A stretch of DNA of 64,000 nucleotides from Meconema thalassinum (lineage: Eukaryota > Arthropoda > Insecta > Orthoptera > Tettigoniidae). Numbering within the stretch: position 1 is the stretch's first letter; each line of letters starts with the position of its first letter. This document shows positions 11,370 through 23,206 of the stretch, one piece after another. The notes under the pieces were generated by a model, which was not told the DNA's origin, searched no databases, and saw only the letters and a program-made list of their open reading frames with translations. The stretch covers positions 144,401,074 through 144,465,073 of the forward strand of contig OX336391.1 of NCBI GenBank assembly GCA_946902985.2, in the 5' to 3' direction. The translations under genes and the position numbers were made by a program.

Positions 11370-12600
11370 CTGATGGCGTCTTTGGTTATTGTTTTGAGTC
11401 TTCATTCTTTTGAATGATTTGATGCAGCCCTCCGTTCCTCCCTGTCCTGAGATAGTCGTTTCATCTCTACATAGTTACCCCACCCTACATCCGAGGCAAT
11501 CTGTTTAACATATTCTAACCTTGGTCAACCCCTACAGTTCTTGTCCTCGACCCTTCCTTCCATAACTAAGCTTGCTATTCCTGGGTGTCTTAGTATGTGT
11601 CCTACCAACCTATCTCTTCTCTTCATTAGCAGTCGCCAGAAACATCTCTCCTCTCCCACTCGTCTTAATACCTCTTCGTTTGTCACCCTATCTACCCATC
11701 TGATCTTCATCATTCTCCTGTAACACCACATTTCAAACGCCTCAATTTTCTTCTTTTCTGCTGCACCAATAGTCCAAGCTTTACTTCCATAGAATGCCAG
11801 CTCCAGACAAAGGGTTTCAAAAATGTCTTCCTAATACCTAAATCTATATTCGATGTCAACAGATTCCTTTTCTGTAGAAATGCTTTCCTTGCCTGAGCCA
11901 ACCTTCTTTTTATATCCTCCTTGCTTCGTGCATCACAAGTCTCCTACTTCCTTCAGCTTTTCACCTGCCAATTTGATATCCATAGAGGTTTCTGATTTCT
12001 TTCAGCTGAATTCCAATATTTTTGTTTTACATTTATTAATTTTCATCATGAATTCTTTCCTCAAGACGGAGTCCATACCATTCAATTACTCTTTCAAATC
12101 CTCAGGCGTGTCGGCCAAGATGAAGATGTCATCGGCAACCTCAGAGTTGAAATTATTTCTCCTTGAATCTTCACTCCCACTTTAATTTTTTCTCCAATTT
12201 CCTTCATTGTTTGTTCAATGCAAAGATTGAAAAGTATGGGTGATAAGTTGCAGCCTTGCCTTACACCTTTCTGAATACCAGCTTCTCTCTCATGTCCTTC
12301 AGCTCGAATGACTGCTGTCTGGTTTATGTATAGATTGTAGATCACCCTCCTATCCCTGTACTTTATTCAAATCGTTTTCAAAATGTCATACAATTTAGTC
12401 CAATCAACGTTATCAAAAGCCTTTTCTAAGTCTACAAATGCCATGAACGTTCTCTTGTCTTTCCTTATTCTACCTTCCAAAATCAGCCAAAGACTTAGCA
12501 CAGCTTCCCATGTTCCTACATTTCTCCTGAAACCAAACTGGTCTTCACCCAACTCCTTTTCTATCTGGCTTTCCATCCTCTTTCGTTATGGCATAATTTG
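11370..12600 (-). mobile_element. 5'-truncated LINE, reverse transcriptase region
   Basis: Reading leftward from about 12576: 'EDQFGFRRNVGTWEAVLSL' and 'FMAFVDLEKAFDNVDW' (RT motif A), 'GVRQGCNLSPILFNL' (12094-12345), 'KRNLLTSNIDLGIRKTFLK' (11710-11901), and 'RRDRLVGHILRHP' (11525-11731). The catalytic box C is destroyed by a frameshift near 12110, where 'ISTLRL' runs into another frame. The endonuclease is missing. This is a different LINE lineage from the RTE-like copy at 8.2-11.2 kb. Confidence 0.8.
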
Positions 12601-12604
12601 TGGT

Positions 12605-12905
12605 GAAAACCGTGCGTTGCGTATCTTGTCATTATAAATGTCTGAGTTCGTAATTTGGCTGCTTCCATTCTGATGTTGTAATAGAGTCTTTTGTGTAGAA
12701 TTCGGGCCATATGGCTTTTTATTCTCATTTAGTATGTGGAGAGTCTTCTCACAAGCCTTTGTATTGAATAGCCAGAATTGTGCTTTAATGTCCTCAATGA
12801 AGAATGTTTCTTTTTATGTTAACCTTGATAGTGCTGTCTTCCAAACTGCAAGAATCCGTTTTAGGTAGCGGGCTTTTACTTTTTCAATTGTTGTCCATAC
12901 ATGTT
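12605..12905 (-). mobile_element. Degraded LINE C-terminal fragment
   Basis: Minus-strand frames give 'VKARYLKRILAVWKTA' near 12840-12880 and then 'FFIEDIKAQFWLF' with stops in between. The same pair of blocks occurs in other fragments of this window (7731-8030 minus and 39165-39330 plus), supporting a shared LINE lineage. It abuts the fragment at 11370-12600 without a visible boundary. Confidence 0.45.
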
Positions 12906-14074
12906 TGGCATCTCTTTAGGAAAATTATTTAATGTGGGTCTATTTCACCATTGTATACACTATTGAGAGACCAATCACAAAATGTGCGCCTAACTACATG
13001 ATCACTCGGTTTAAGAGCATGTGACACAGTTATTTTATATGGTTTTGACTTCAGCAATTTCGTAGCTCTTCACACAGAACCACAAGAAAAGCCTACCTGT
13101 TGTGAAAGACGCCAAAGCGATTTTTTGGGGGTAATTCTCCAAACGATGACCAATATCGTCTAATGTTTGCCCAGTCATTTGGTGCTCAGAAGTGCCTGTT
13201 TCAAAAAAAAATTAGGGTAGAAGGTTTCTCGACGGATTCTTATGTTTTTCGGTGTGCTGAATCCGAATCTGAAGTTTGCCAACAAAAAAAATGACGGCTT
13301 CACAGTGAAAATTGCAAAAAAACTAAAAATTGCAGACTTTTTTTTACCAAATCGCTTATAAGTTGAAAAATATGCAACCTAGTGAATTTCTCATTATTTA
13401 CAAAATTAAAGTAGACAAAATTTCTGTTAAAATGCATTGGGCACTTTTAATTTTTGAGTGCAGGGTACCACCGCTAGAGCGCGCTGAAAAAGAGCAACGT
13501 TTTGGCACTTAGGCAAAAAACGAGAGAAACTCAGCCCTAACTAGCCCCAAACCCTTTCTATTCGTGTTTCCTCCATGAATACGTGTTTTATTCATGTTCT
13601 ATGGTGGTACCATGATTGAAAGTTCGTTGGAAAAAAAATTGATAAATTAATATATTCAACTTAAGGTGGAGTATGTCCTTCTGTACTTATGGTAAAGTGT
13701 GAAAGTAATGAGGTGAGTAATGTAAAACAGTTTTTGTGATTTTTCACTCAACATCTCACCATGTCACACATATCTCACACATTCCTAAAGAGATATATTC
13801 AATATATTGATAGTGTGAAACCGGAGTCGTTTCCCCTTTGTGTGAAATGTTCACCCTCAAGCCCTCAATAGGAAGGGTCCCTTTTTTGCCGACACATCTG
13901 TCCTTGACAGGTCCCCCTCCAAGTCCCGGGCCAACTCCTCTGCCATTCGAGTTTAATTTAGTTTGCTTTCTCCTCCTCGTGGGACAGCTAAGCATTCTTC
14001 TTCGGGTTTCTGCCGTTCGTTCAGTGTTTTCAAGTGAACTAATGTTGTTATTAGTGAGTATGTGAGGGACGAAA

Positions 14075-15057
14075 ATGTCGCGTCGTGAATGTGCAATTTG
14101 TGAGGAGCCTCTGGATGATCTGACTCGAACTGCTGTTGTGTCGTTCATTGAAGCAAGTAAAAAACGACAGGATGGTATGGTTGTTTTATTCAAAAGGAAC
14201 ACATACGTTGAAGTTCACGATAAATGCAGGAAACAGTACGTGAATGAAAGAATGATTGCGGCTTACTTGAAGAAATCTCAAGAGTCAGCACCAGAAGATC
14301 ATTGCGTTCGTTCGTGTTCACCGCCCTTTTCATTCCAAACTCACTGTTTTCTGTGTGGAGAACTTGTGCCACTAGACCATGCTCAAAAACAAGTGAAGAA
14401 GGCTCCCCCAAAACGCAATCCAGTGTACCCTGTGAGAACGTTGGGAATGAGGGAATCAGTGCTAAAACTCGCAAAAAATCGTAAGGATGAATTTGGAAAT
14501 GCTATTGTACGTCGTGTTGAACGAGTGAATGACATGGTAGCTGCTGATGCTCAGTTACATTTGCGATTCATGCAAATGTTACACAAGCCCAAAACGAAGC
14601 AACACGCACCAGGCAGACCTCTCGATGATAACGTTGATGCAGCCATGAACTCAATATTCGCTTTCCTTGAATAAAGCGACGAGGAATATCAATTTACCAT
14701 TGAAGAATCACATGAGTCAGTATTAGGTGACTTTCGCCCACAGCCAGCAACAGTAAGAAGTCGTCTCTTGCTAAGTATGGTGTTGACATACTAATCACAA
14801 CTACCAAACCTTCTATCGTGTGTTTCAAGGCCACTGGCCACCGAGCAATTAACGAGCTACGGTTTCGAGAGGTGCAGAAATTACCGGAAAGAGAAGAAAG
14901 GCGTCGTATTGTTCAAGCAGCAGCTACCATAATTGTTGAAGATATACGATCACAAGTAAATGATATAAGTCATTACCCCCATCGGCAAGTTTCCTGGATG
15001 GACATGAGAATCTCATTCCGGATACTCTCCGTCTTTTCACTGACACAGTGGTCTTGA
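14075..15057 (+). pseudogene. Uncharacterised Cys/His-rich transposon-borne protein, broken
   Basis: The open part (14075-14674, 199 codons) begins at an ATG and has two apparent zinc-binding modules: 'CAICEEPLDD' with 'VHDKC' (C-x2-C ... H-x2-C, residues 6-53) and 'HCFLCGELV' (near residue 90). The rest is basic. A TAA at 14672-14674 interrupts it, but the same frame continues with acidic sequence ('SDEEYQFTIEESHESVLGDF') and then shifts to 'GHRAINELRFREVQKL' and 'IVEDIRSQVNDISHYP' (14818-14990). A further shift reads 'FLDGHENLIPDTLRLF' just before the right arm. I recall similar proteins as multicopy 'uncharacterised' families in arthropods, but I cannot name a function. Its place between long inverted repeats suggests a transposon protein. 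Confidence 0.6.
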
Positions 15058-15137
15058 TTAAGAAGAGAGGAGATCTAGACCTTAAATTGAATATATTAAT
15101 TTATCAAATTTTTTACAACGAACTTTCAATCATGCTA

Positions 15138-15830
15138 CAGTAGAGTCTCGTAAGCTCGGCCTAATGTGGACCGAAGGGTGGCCGAGTTCGCGAAAATGCC
15201 GGTTTATCGGGAAATGTGTTAAAAAGACGAAATAAGCTGTTTGTTTTCGTTTAAAAGTAATGCAATGCAGTACATTTATTTGTTTTTAACAGAAACACAA
15301 GTTTTAAAATGATTAAGCCACTACAAGTATAGTACTTGCATATGTACAAAACGATTCCCATAGGCAAATCGTTTTTTCACTTAATGAAAATTACCATTTA
15401 CTTTTTCGCAAAAAAAGTAAGTAATGTTCTTTGGCTTTTTGCTTTGAAACTTGTTTCTTGAAGCCCCGTCACGAACACGGCGAAGAAACAGAATTGCGGA
15501 GAATGCGCAATCAAATAAATACAACGCTCTGCGCGAGAACAGTTTGTTCACTTCTTACTGCCAACAGTTTGTGCATTTACAGCACTGTACATTAGGCCTA
15601 CCTGTATTTATCAGGTCGTCGTTACTCTTCTTACTATTAACTGAAGGTCAACTTGTTTCGCGTCGTATTTAACTGTCGATAATTCCATTGATGGGGAAGA
15701 CGAAAGAAAAGATAACGCTCTGTGCGGAAACACAAAAACAAACAAAAATCATGATTTTCTTCTCCTGTCAGGGTGGCCGAGAAATCCGGAGTGCCGGGTT
15801 ACCGAGTGCCGAGTTTGCGAGACTCTACTG
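15138..15830. mobile_element. Pogo/Tigger-like non-autonomous DNA transposon nested in the right arm
   Basis: The insertion begins 'CAGTAGAGTCTCG' and ends with the complement 'CGAGACTCTACTG'. It is flanked by TA on both sides (15136-15137 and 15831-15832). The empty site is visible in the opposite arm of the host element, where 'catggTAccacc' is uninterrupted (near 13611). Ends starting CAGT with a TA duplication are typical of the pogo branch of Tc1/mariner. The internal ORF at 15451-15672 has no transposase motif that I recognise, so it is probably a deletion derivative. Confidence 0.85.
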
Positions 15831-16312
15831 TACCACCATAGAACATGAATAAAACACGTATTCATGGAGGAATCACAATTAGAAAGTGTCGGGGGTTAGT
15901 AAGGGCTGAGTTTCTCTCGTTTTTGCTAAGTGCCAAAACGTCACTCTTTTTCAGCGCGCTCTAGCGGCGGTACCCTGCACTCAAAACTTAAAGTGCCCAG
16001 TGCATTTTAACAGAAATTTTGTCTACTTTAATTTTGTAAATTATGAGAAATTCACTAGGTTGCATATTTTTCAACTTATACGCGATTTTGCGAAAAAAGT
16101 CCGAAATTTTCAGTTTTTTTTGCTATTTTCTCTGTGAAGCCGTCATTTTTTTTGTTGGCAAACTTCAGATTCGGATTCAGCACACCGAAAAACATAAGAA
16201 TCCGTCGAAAAACCTTCTACCCTAATTTTTTTTTGCCGAAACTACCATTTGACTGGGCGTACGACCTGGAACTTTTAAACCTGGAAATCGTTCTGAAAAT
16301 CGTACTTTCACT

Positions 16313-17436
16313 CGGTGAGCTGAACAAGAACACATATGAATCATACATAAATACACGCTGTGCAGTAGAAAACATATGCTGAGCCATAATACACTTTGTG
16401 ACTAAGTACAGGACACACTAACAAATCACACTGGTAATAACTGAACCATATCATATAACCATCAACGCAATACTGAACGTCACACTGCTAAGCAAAACAC
16501 GTCAACAGCGTGAACTTGTCTACCGCAGCTGTCTCTCCATGCGCGCAATGGAAAAACACGCACAGCCGGTCCGGAGTTTTTTGGATCTCACTGCAGATTA
16601 ATAAATACACAATAGCCAAATTAGGAGCTATGCACCAAAATTCAATAAATTCAGTAGTAGGAGTTTTTTTTATGATGTACCGTACTAGATTCAACCACAA
16701 TGTGGTCTTCTTTAGCATATGTCTTATTAGGTAGATTTCATTAGAAAGCTAACTATTGCAATGGGTACCATGTTTCGACTGCCGGAAAATTTCGACATAT
16801 CTTCGCGTTTCACACCCCCCAGACCCCAAAACCACCGTCAGTTCAAAAGTTTATATATAATTTATGTATATATGTATATATGTATGTATCTATCTATCTA
16901 TACACACGATAACTGCCGTAATTTTGCACCAATCACTTTGAATTTTTTACATAACATGTATCCTTATAAAATCTCGGTCGAGTTCGTTAATGGGCAAAAT
17001 CGGTCGAAGGGGGTGAAAAAGTGAAATTTCGCTATAACTCTCTTAATACGTGAAATATCGTATCCATTCAAAGTTCATAATATGTGTCGGATAAGTGCCA
17101 AAAATTTATGTCAAATAAGTTTTTTGATAGCACCAACCATTGACCAAAGGGGTGGAAAAAAGTGAGTTTTTCGGGAAACATTAATCATATCTCTCATAAT
17201 AGGCACAATATCAAAACCATACAAAATGGAAAATATTCCCCTAATAATTACCTAAAACTTTTGTCTGAAAGAATTTTTGATATGACCCACCATTACGCCA
17301 AGGGATGAGAAAAATGATTTCGGAATTTTAAAAAATGTCAAGTACCATCAGAGGTTACCATAACAACGCTTTTAAATTGATGAGGGATGATCTATCAGAG
17401 GTTGCCAAGACAACGCCATTGACGATATCACATTCA
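16313..17436. repeat. AT-rich non-coding stretch with (TATC)n run
   Basis: No gene is supported. A short ATGTAT/TATC simple repeat lies at about 16860-16905. Downstream text (about 16905-17340) is built of loosely repeated phrases ('gtgaaatttcgctataactc', 'ctctcataataggc') resembling dispersed repeat sequence, but I find no second copy in this window. Confidence 0.4.
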
Positions 17437-18560
17437 TTTTTAGCCTACTTTTCACACTTTTCAGAAATGAGGAAAAAGTAGACTTATGAGATATATCCGG
17501 GAAAATGTGTCTGTCCTTCTGTCTGTCTGTCTGTCTGTCCTTCTGTCTGTCTGGCTGTGTGTGTGTGTGTCCCCATATCAACTCCTAAACGGCTCCAGCA
17601 ATCGAAACCAAATTTAGTATGAGTAAAGATATATACCGGAATATCTCAGGCCCATATTTGAAAAAGATGCCAGTGCTATCAACTGCTAAAAAAACGCACT
17701 AGAAATTTGAGCTCCATGTTGGATATCTTGGAAGGTATACATGGGAGCTATTTTAAAATTGGCACACATGTAGATAATACTATTTCAGTTTAATTTCCAG
17801 GTGGCCATACATGACAGCGTTGCCAAAATAATTTTAAGCCTTCTGATAAGTCCAATTTTTAAATGCTTATAACTTCTACACTATCAATTGGATTTCAACC
17901 AAATTTTGTATGTAATATGTGTACATAAACAGATAGGACTGAGTGTATTCTTAAGAGCCACCAGGGCTGCCAACTGTTAATAATTGCTCTCTATTTTGTA
18001 TCCAAATATATCAGATAGTATGCAAGCCGACAGCTTTAAACTATGCACACGTAAATTACCTGACATTTTACATTAATTTGGAGTGTATACGTCAGTTCTA
18101 CCAACATGATTCTAAGCCTGCTGATAGGACCAATTTTTAAATACATGTAACTTCTATACCAACATGAATTTCATTCAAAATTGGCACAAAAAGATTTAAT
18201 ATTTCAGATTATTTCTGACCAGCACTCGCATGACATTGTTGCCAACATGCTTTTACGTGTACTAATAGATCCAATGTCTAAATCCATGTAACGTCCTTTG
18301 GACTTCAACCACATTTTGTATTCTGTACCTTAGGAGATGGAAGTAAGAATATATTCAGTCACCAGAGCTGCCAACTGTATTGCTCTATTAGGCTACATTA
18401 TGCTTAGTATACCTTATATCGAACTAATTAAGACATTTCGATATTACCCACTTAATTTCGTCATTATTCTAGATAGGTTCATATACTGTAGATTAATCTA
18501 TGGCATGAATCTTAATTTTAAGAAAAGTAGGCTCTTTAGTTCGTCACGGAACTTCTTGTT
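17437..18560 (+). repeat. Family A dispersed repeat, copy 2
   Basis: It has the same start 'TTTTTAGCCTACTTTTCAC', 'AAGTAGACTTATGAGAT', (CTGT)n microsatellite (17510-17570) and terminal 'ACGGAACTTCTTGTT' as copy 1, but is shorter because one internal ~290-bp module is largely missing. It lies in the plus orientation. A SINE follows directly at 18578. Confidence 0.83.
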
Positions 18561-18577
18561 CCATCTGACTATGAGGG

Positions 18578-18959
18578 AAGCGGCTAACTGGTAGCATGCT
18601 GAACTTCTATGCCCAAGGTCGCTGGTTCAAAGCCGGCCAAAGTCGCCGGATTTTCTAAGAGCGCTAAAAATCCGTCAGCATGCTTTCCTTCGGAGGGGAA
18701 GTTACAACGTTCGTTGCAAGTTGCTGGTTGCGGTGGCATCTGGCAGCCAAGTTCACAGCTAGGTGTCGTTGACGTTAGTATTTGGTACAAAATTAGGTAC
18801 TACTACTTAAAATTGACCGTCTCCGGCCTTACCTGAATTACAGACTAATACAGTCATCACAAATAACACCGTTTATCAGACCGATTCAACACACACGCAA
18901 TGTACACGGGGTTACATGACCACCTTGTCGCAGCCCCTAAACTGAGGAACCAACCAACA
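18578..18959 (+). mobile_element. tRNA-derived SINE, family 4, copy 1
   Basis: The head 'GCGGCTAACTGGTAGCATGC' and B-box-like 'GGTTCAAAGCC' precede a conserved body: 'cggattttctaagagcgcta', 'ccttcggaggggaag', and the 3' block 'cagcccctaaactgagg' ending in 'aaccaaccaac'. At least five other copies occur at 48590-49090, 49695-50064, 52653-53173, 55672-56160 and 56171-56655. This copy lacks the middle segment ('ccataaatctatgacatg') seen in the longer copies. A target duplication is not clear. Confidence 0.82.
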
Positions 18960-19060
18960 TCTCTGCGGGAGATAAAATTTTGCGTGAAGAAGTAACACAC
19001 TGTTAGATAGTTACACATTAGTTCCAAACCTTGCATAAGGACAGTGTGATCACAAGTATA
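18960..19060. other. Short spacer
   Basis: About 100 bp of unassigned sequence lie between the SINE and the inverted family A repeat. Confidence 0.3.
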
Positions 19061-20479
19061 ACAAGAAGTTCCGTGAAGAACTATACAGCCTACTTGTCAT
19101 GCCAATTATTATTCTACAGAATATGAACCTATCTAGAATAATGACGAAATTAAGTTGCTAATATCGAAATTTCCAATTAGTTCGAAATACTGTATACCTG
19201 GCATAATGTATCCTAATAGAGCACTACAGTTGGCAGCCCTGATGACTGAATATATTCTTAGTTCCGTCTCTTACGGTACTAAATACAAAATTTGGTTGAA
19301 GTCCACTGGATAGCATGGACGTTACATGCAGTTAAACATTGGATCTAACAGCGCGCGTAAAATCATGTTGGCAACAATGTCATGCATGTATTGGTCAGAA
19401 ATAATCTGAAATAATATGATCTATTGTTGTGCCAATTTTGAATGAAATCCATTAGTTAGTATAGAAGTTACATGCATTTTAAAATTGGACCTATCAGCAG
19501 GCTTAGAATCATGTTGGCTGCACTGACGTATATTAGTTACTCCAAATTCGTCTAGAATGCCAGGTACTATACGTGTGCAAATTTTAGAGCTATTGGCTTG
19601 CATACTTTCTGATATATTGATATTAGGGTAACAAAAATAGGGACAGCACATATTAACAGTTGGCAGCCCTGGTTGCTCCTTAGAATACGCATAGTCATAT
19701 CTGTTATGGTACACATAGCACATACGAAATTTGGTTGAAATCCAAATGATAGTATGGAAGTTACATGTATTTAAAGTTGGACCTGTCAGCAGGCTTAGAA
19801 TCATGTTGGTAGCACTGACGTATATAAGTTACTCCAAATTAATATAGAATGTCAGGTACTATACGTGTGCATAGTTTAAAGCTGTCGGCTTGCATACTTT
19901 CTGATATATTGGTATTTGGATAAAATAAATTAGGAGCATTTATTAACAGTTGGCAGCCCTGGTAGGTCTTAAGAATATGCTCAGTCATATCTGGTTATGT
20001 ACACATGCAACATACGAAATTTGGTTGAATTCCACTTGATAGTGAAGACGTTATATGCATTTAAAAATTGGACCTATCAGGAGGCTTATAATCATTTTGG
20101 CAACACTGCCATGTTTGGCCTCCTGGAAATTAAACTGAAATATTATGATCTGTACGTATGCCAATTTTGAAATAGCTCCCATTCATACTTTCCAAGATAT
20201 CCAACATGGAGCTCAAATTTCAATTGCGATTTTTCAGCAGTTGGTAGCACTGACATCATTTTCAAATATGGCCGTGAGATATTCAGGTATAGATCTTTAC
20301 TCCTACCAAATTTTGTTTCGATTGCTGCAGCCGTTTAGGAGTTGATAGGGGGGGGGGGACACACACACAGCCAGACAGACAGAAGGACAGACAGACAGAC
20401 AGACAGACACACATTTGCCCGATCTCATAAGTCTACTTTTTCCTCATTTTTGCAAAATGTGAAAAGTAGGCTAAAAATG
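19061..20479 (-). repeat. Family A dispersed repeat, copy 3 (inverted)
   Basis: This is the inverted counterpart of copy 1 (2757-4174), with near-identical sequence over its whole length. It starts 'acaagaagttccgtgaaga' and ends with a (CAGA)n microsatellite (20370-20410), 'GATCTCATAAGTCTAC' and 'GAAAAGTAGGCTAAAAATGA'. The high identity with copy 1 shows that the family expanded recently. Confidence 0.85.
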
Positions 20480-21765
20480 AACCCCAAATGACAAGAAGGT
20501 TACCATCCCCTTAAGACAGTAAAATGTTAAAAATATGCATAGAAAGACGAAAAAATGTTAACTAACCTCCAATTGTAAAATACTTTCTCGCAATAAATGA
20601 GGTCTGATCCTCCTACGAAAACGTGCATATTTTGCCTATTATAGCCTATCCCCTAGTTTGCCCGGTGAAATCTACCTCCGCCTTCCGGCGTGCCGAGAGG
20701 AATTTTTTTACAAGTGGTTTGTAATTGCGAATACGGTATTGATATATAGGCCAACTAAATTTAAAAAAAACTTATTTACTATGAATTATATTTTAAAATG
20801 TTCTTAAAATGTAGAAGTGTTAAAAATAAGATGTTTTACAATAGCAATTAATAATAATTTTCTTAAAAACTTCAAATTTTTTTTAAAATGTAATTTAAAA
20901 AACCATATATGAAGCTTGTTAAAAATCCTTAAAAATGTAACTTATTCTAATTTCATTACATTTGTAAAAAAAATGATTTTCAAATGACTTATGGTTCTTA
21001 AAATAAAAATTGGTTCATCTAGTTTATTATCAACGAAAATTTTTCTTCTAGCTTGCATAGAATACAGGTACAGAGGTGAACTTCGTCTTGAATTATGATT
21101 TAAGGATGATGAAAATAGTGTATAGCTGTCGTGATATTGGAGTACAGTTCATTATCAGTGAGCTCGACCCATTTCAATGTCAACGTTGTAAGAGTGTATT
21201 TTGATTGGCAGTTACCTACTGTATTGTGTTTATTTCGATCATTAATCGTTAATCGTTTGTGGTCCACTCATCAGTGGAGATTAGTATAGATGTATAGAAC
21301 TGAAATATACAAATCACTTTACGATAAAATAACAACTTGAAAGAAACGTTAGGATTAGATTGGCCAAGTACAATCGGTGACTCACGGAACCGAAACACGG
21401 TCGGTCCTAATCCCCTGTTGTTGTGTGTGTTTGGTCGGGAGGTGTGCAAGTGGATCTTGTACATGGCTACCAGCCGCATTCCCAGATTGCTAGGAGTATA
21501 ATGTTCAGTTCTTCTTTAGCTTCACTCTTGGTAATTTATTGTACGTTATGGCAATAACTGTTAAGAAGTGAAGCCTAACGACCTCGTAATAAAACTGTTG
21601 TTAAAATTAAATAATTAAAGAACTCGCGTTATGAGGTGATTTATGTTTCCCAAACTTTGTTCAGACTGCTAAGAAAGTGCAAAGGGAGAACGCGACTTGG
21701 ATCCGCAGTAATTAGGAAGTAACTTATTTTATCGCAAAAGGAATCGATTGAACTTCTGTGTAACT
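20480..21765. other. AT-rich spacer before the Penelope pair
   Basis: About 1.3 kb without a supported gene. The 20750-21010 part is very A/T-rich with repeated 'ttaaaa' phrases. The ORF at 21249-21479 has no recognisable motif. No inverted termini were found. Confidence 0.4.
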
Positions 21766-23206
21766 TCATCTATTCCAGCGGATGCAGCGAAGACTCTCCT
21801 TCCAGGGGATGCTATTCCTCCGAGACTCTATGGTCTTCCTAAAATACATAAGGAAGATGTTCCTCTTAGAACTATTGTTAGTACGATTGGTTCTCCTACA
21901 TATGCCCTTTCCAAATACTTAGGAAGACTACTTCAGCCGCTTCTGGGTAACACGCCTTCGTACATTAAGGATTCCACACACTTCGTGGAAAAGTTAAAAG
22001 CTATAACTCTTCAGCCGGGTGATATTCTAGTGAGTCTCGACGTGGTGTCTCTGTTTACGAGAGTACCTATTGATGGTGTTATGTCTCTCATTTATGGCTT
22101 TTTTCCTGAAGACATCACAAGACTTTTTTTATCACTGCATGACCTCCTCCTACTTTCTATGGAATGGGAATTTTTATGAGCAGACTGATGGTGTGGCCAT
22201 GGGTAGTCCTCTCTCTCCTGTTGTGGCTAATTTCTTCATGGAGAACTTTGAAGAGAAAGCTTTGTCGTCGGCTCCTTTCAAACCGAAGATCTGGTGGCGT
22301 TATGTGGATGACACGTTCGTTGTTTGGACGGAAGGTGAGGAAAATCTTAGCCATTTCCTGGATCACCTTAATCTCCAGCACCCTTCTATTTGTTTCACCA
22401 TGGAAAAGGAATCTGACGGCAAAATACCTTTTTTAGATGTTCTCGTCACCAAGAAAGAGGATGGATCTTTAGGACACAGCGTTTTTCGTAAGCCAACACA
22501 CACCAATAGATATCTCCACGCAAGTTCTCACCATCACCCTGCCCAGAAACATGGTATCCTTACAACTCTAACTACCAGGGCTAGGAGGATTTGTGAAGTG
22601 TCTTCTTTACAAGAAGAAATTAACACCCTGCGAACCACCTTTGAGAGCAACGGTTATAGCAAGGCTTTGATTTCTACGGTTCTGAAACCAACAAATAATA
22701 ATAGGACGTCAGTTGAGAAAAGAGATGTAAGAGGAACTGCTTACCTTCCGTACATACATAACACAACGGATCGTATTGCTAAAATCCTACGTCGATACAA
22801 CATACGGACTGTATTTGGAACTTCTGTTAAGATTAGGCAACTCCTGCGACCAACTAAGGACAGTTTGCCTAAATTGCAACAACCGGGTATCTACAGAGTT
22901 CCCTGTACTTGTGGCAAGGTTTACATCGGGCAGACTTCGAGAACAATATGCACTCGCATTAAGAAACATAATAGATGTATCAGGCTCATTCAACCTGATA
23001 AATCAGCTGTTGCCGATCATGCTTTAACACCTGGCCATGATGTCATGTTCCAAGGGGTGGATGTTCTTGCCCGTATAAAGCAATATCGTCCCAGAATCAT
23101 CAGGGAGGCGGTTGAAATACGTAAACACCCAGATAATTTCAACCGCGACACCGGCTACAATCTCAGTGAATCCTGGCTACCTATTATCAGAACCCTGAGA
23201 AAGTAA
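21766..23206 (+). pseudogene. Penelope-like element, upstream 5'-truncated copy (RT + GIY-YIG)
   Basis: It starts abruptly at 'tcatctattccagcggatg' and is near-identical to 24316-25757; I count about five differences over 1.44 kb. It encodes RT fingers ('LYGLPKIHKEDVPLRTIVS'), 'DGVAMGSPLSPVVANFFMEN', the catalytic 'YVDD' and a C-terminal GIY-YIG nuclease ('GIYRVPCTCGKVYIGQTSR'). A T-run of seven at 22124-22130 shifts the frame between 'FFPEDITRLF' and 'YHCMTSSYFLWNG', where six T would keep it. Truncation upstream of a complete copy in tandem is characteristic of Penelope-like elements. Confidence 0.93.

Larger units (their letters stand above)
13105..16312 (+). mobile_element. DNA element with ~0.5-kb terminal inverted repeats and an uncharacterised ORF
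   Basis: The left arm (about 13105-13680) and right arm (about 15078-15137 plus 15831-16312) are inverted complements. Examples are 'attagggtagaaggttt' at 13213 and its complement at 16216-16232, 'gcgctctagcgg' and its complement, and 'ttaatatattcaactt' and its complement. The outer ends are blurred, and no target duplication could be identified. The interior, 13680-15078, carries a broken ORF. The right arm is split by a 693-bp insertion (15138-15830). Arms of this length with a short interior suggest an internally deleted, non-autonomous copy. Confidence 0.75.

Noticed and set aside
13756..14202. 148-codon minus-strand ORF opposite the long-TIR element's interior
   Set aside because: It overlaps the start of the Cys/His-rich ORF on the other strand and shows no motif; the plus-strand ORF has clear zinc-binding spacing and decayed continuation.
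16860..16905. CRISPR-like or other regular array
   Set aside because: It is a simple ATGTAT/TATC microsatellite, and the window is eukaryotic; no direct repeats with unique spacers were seen.
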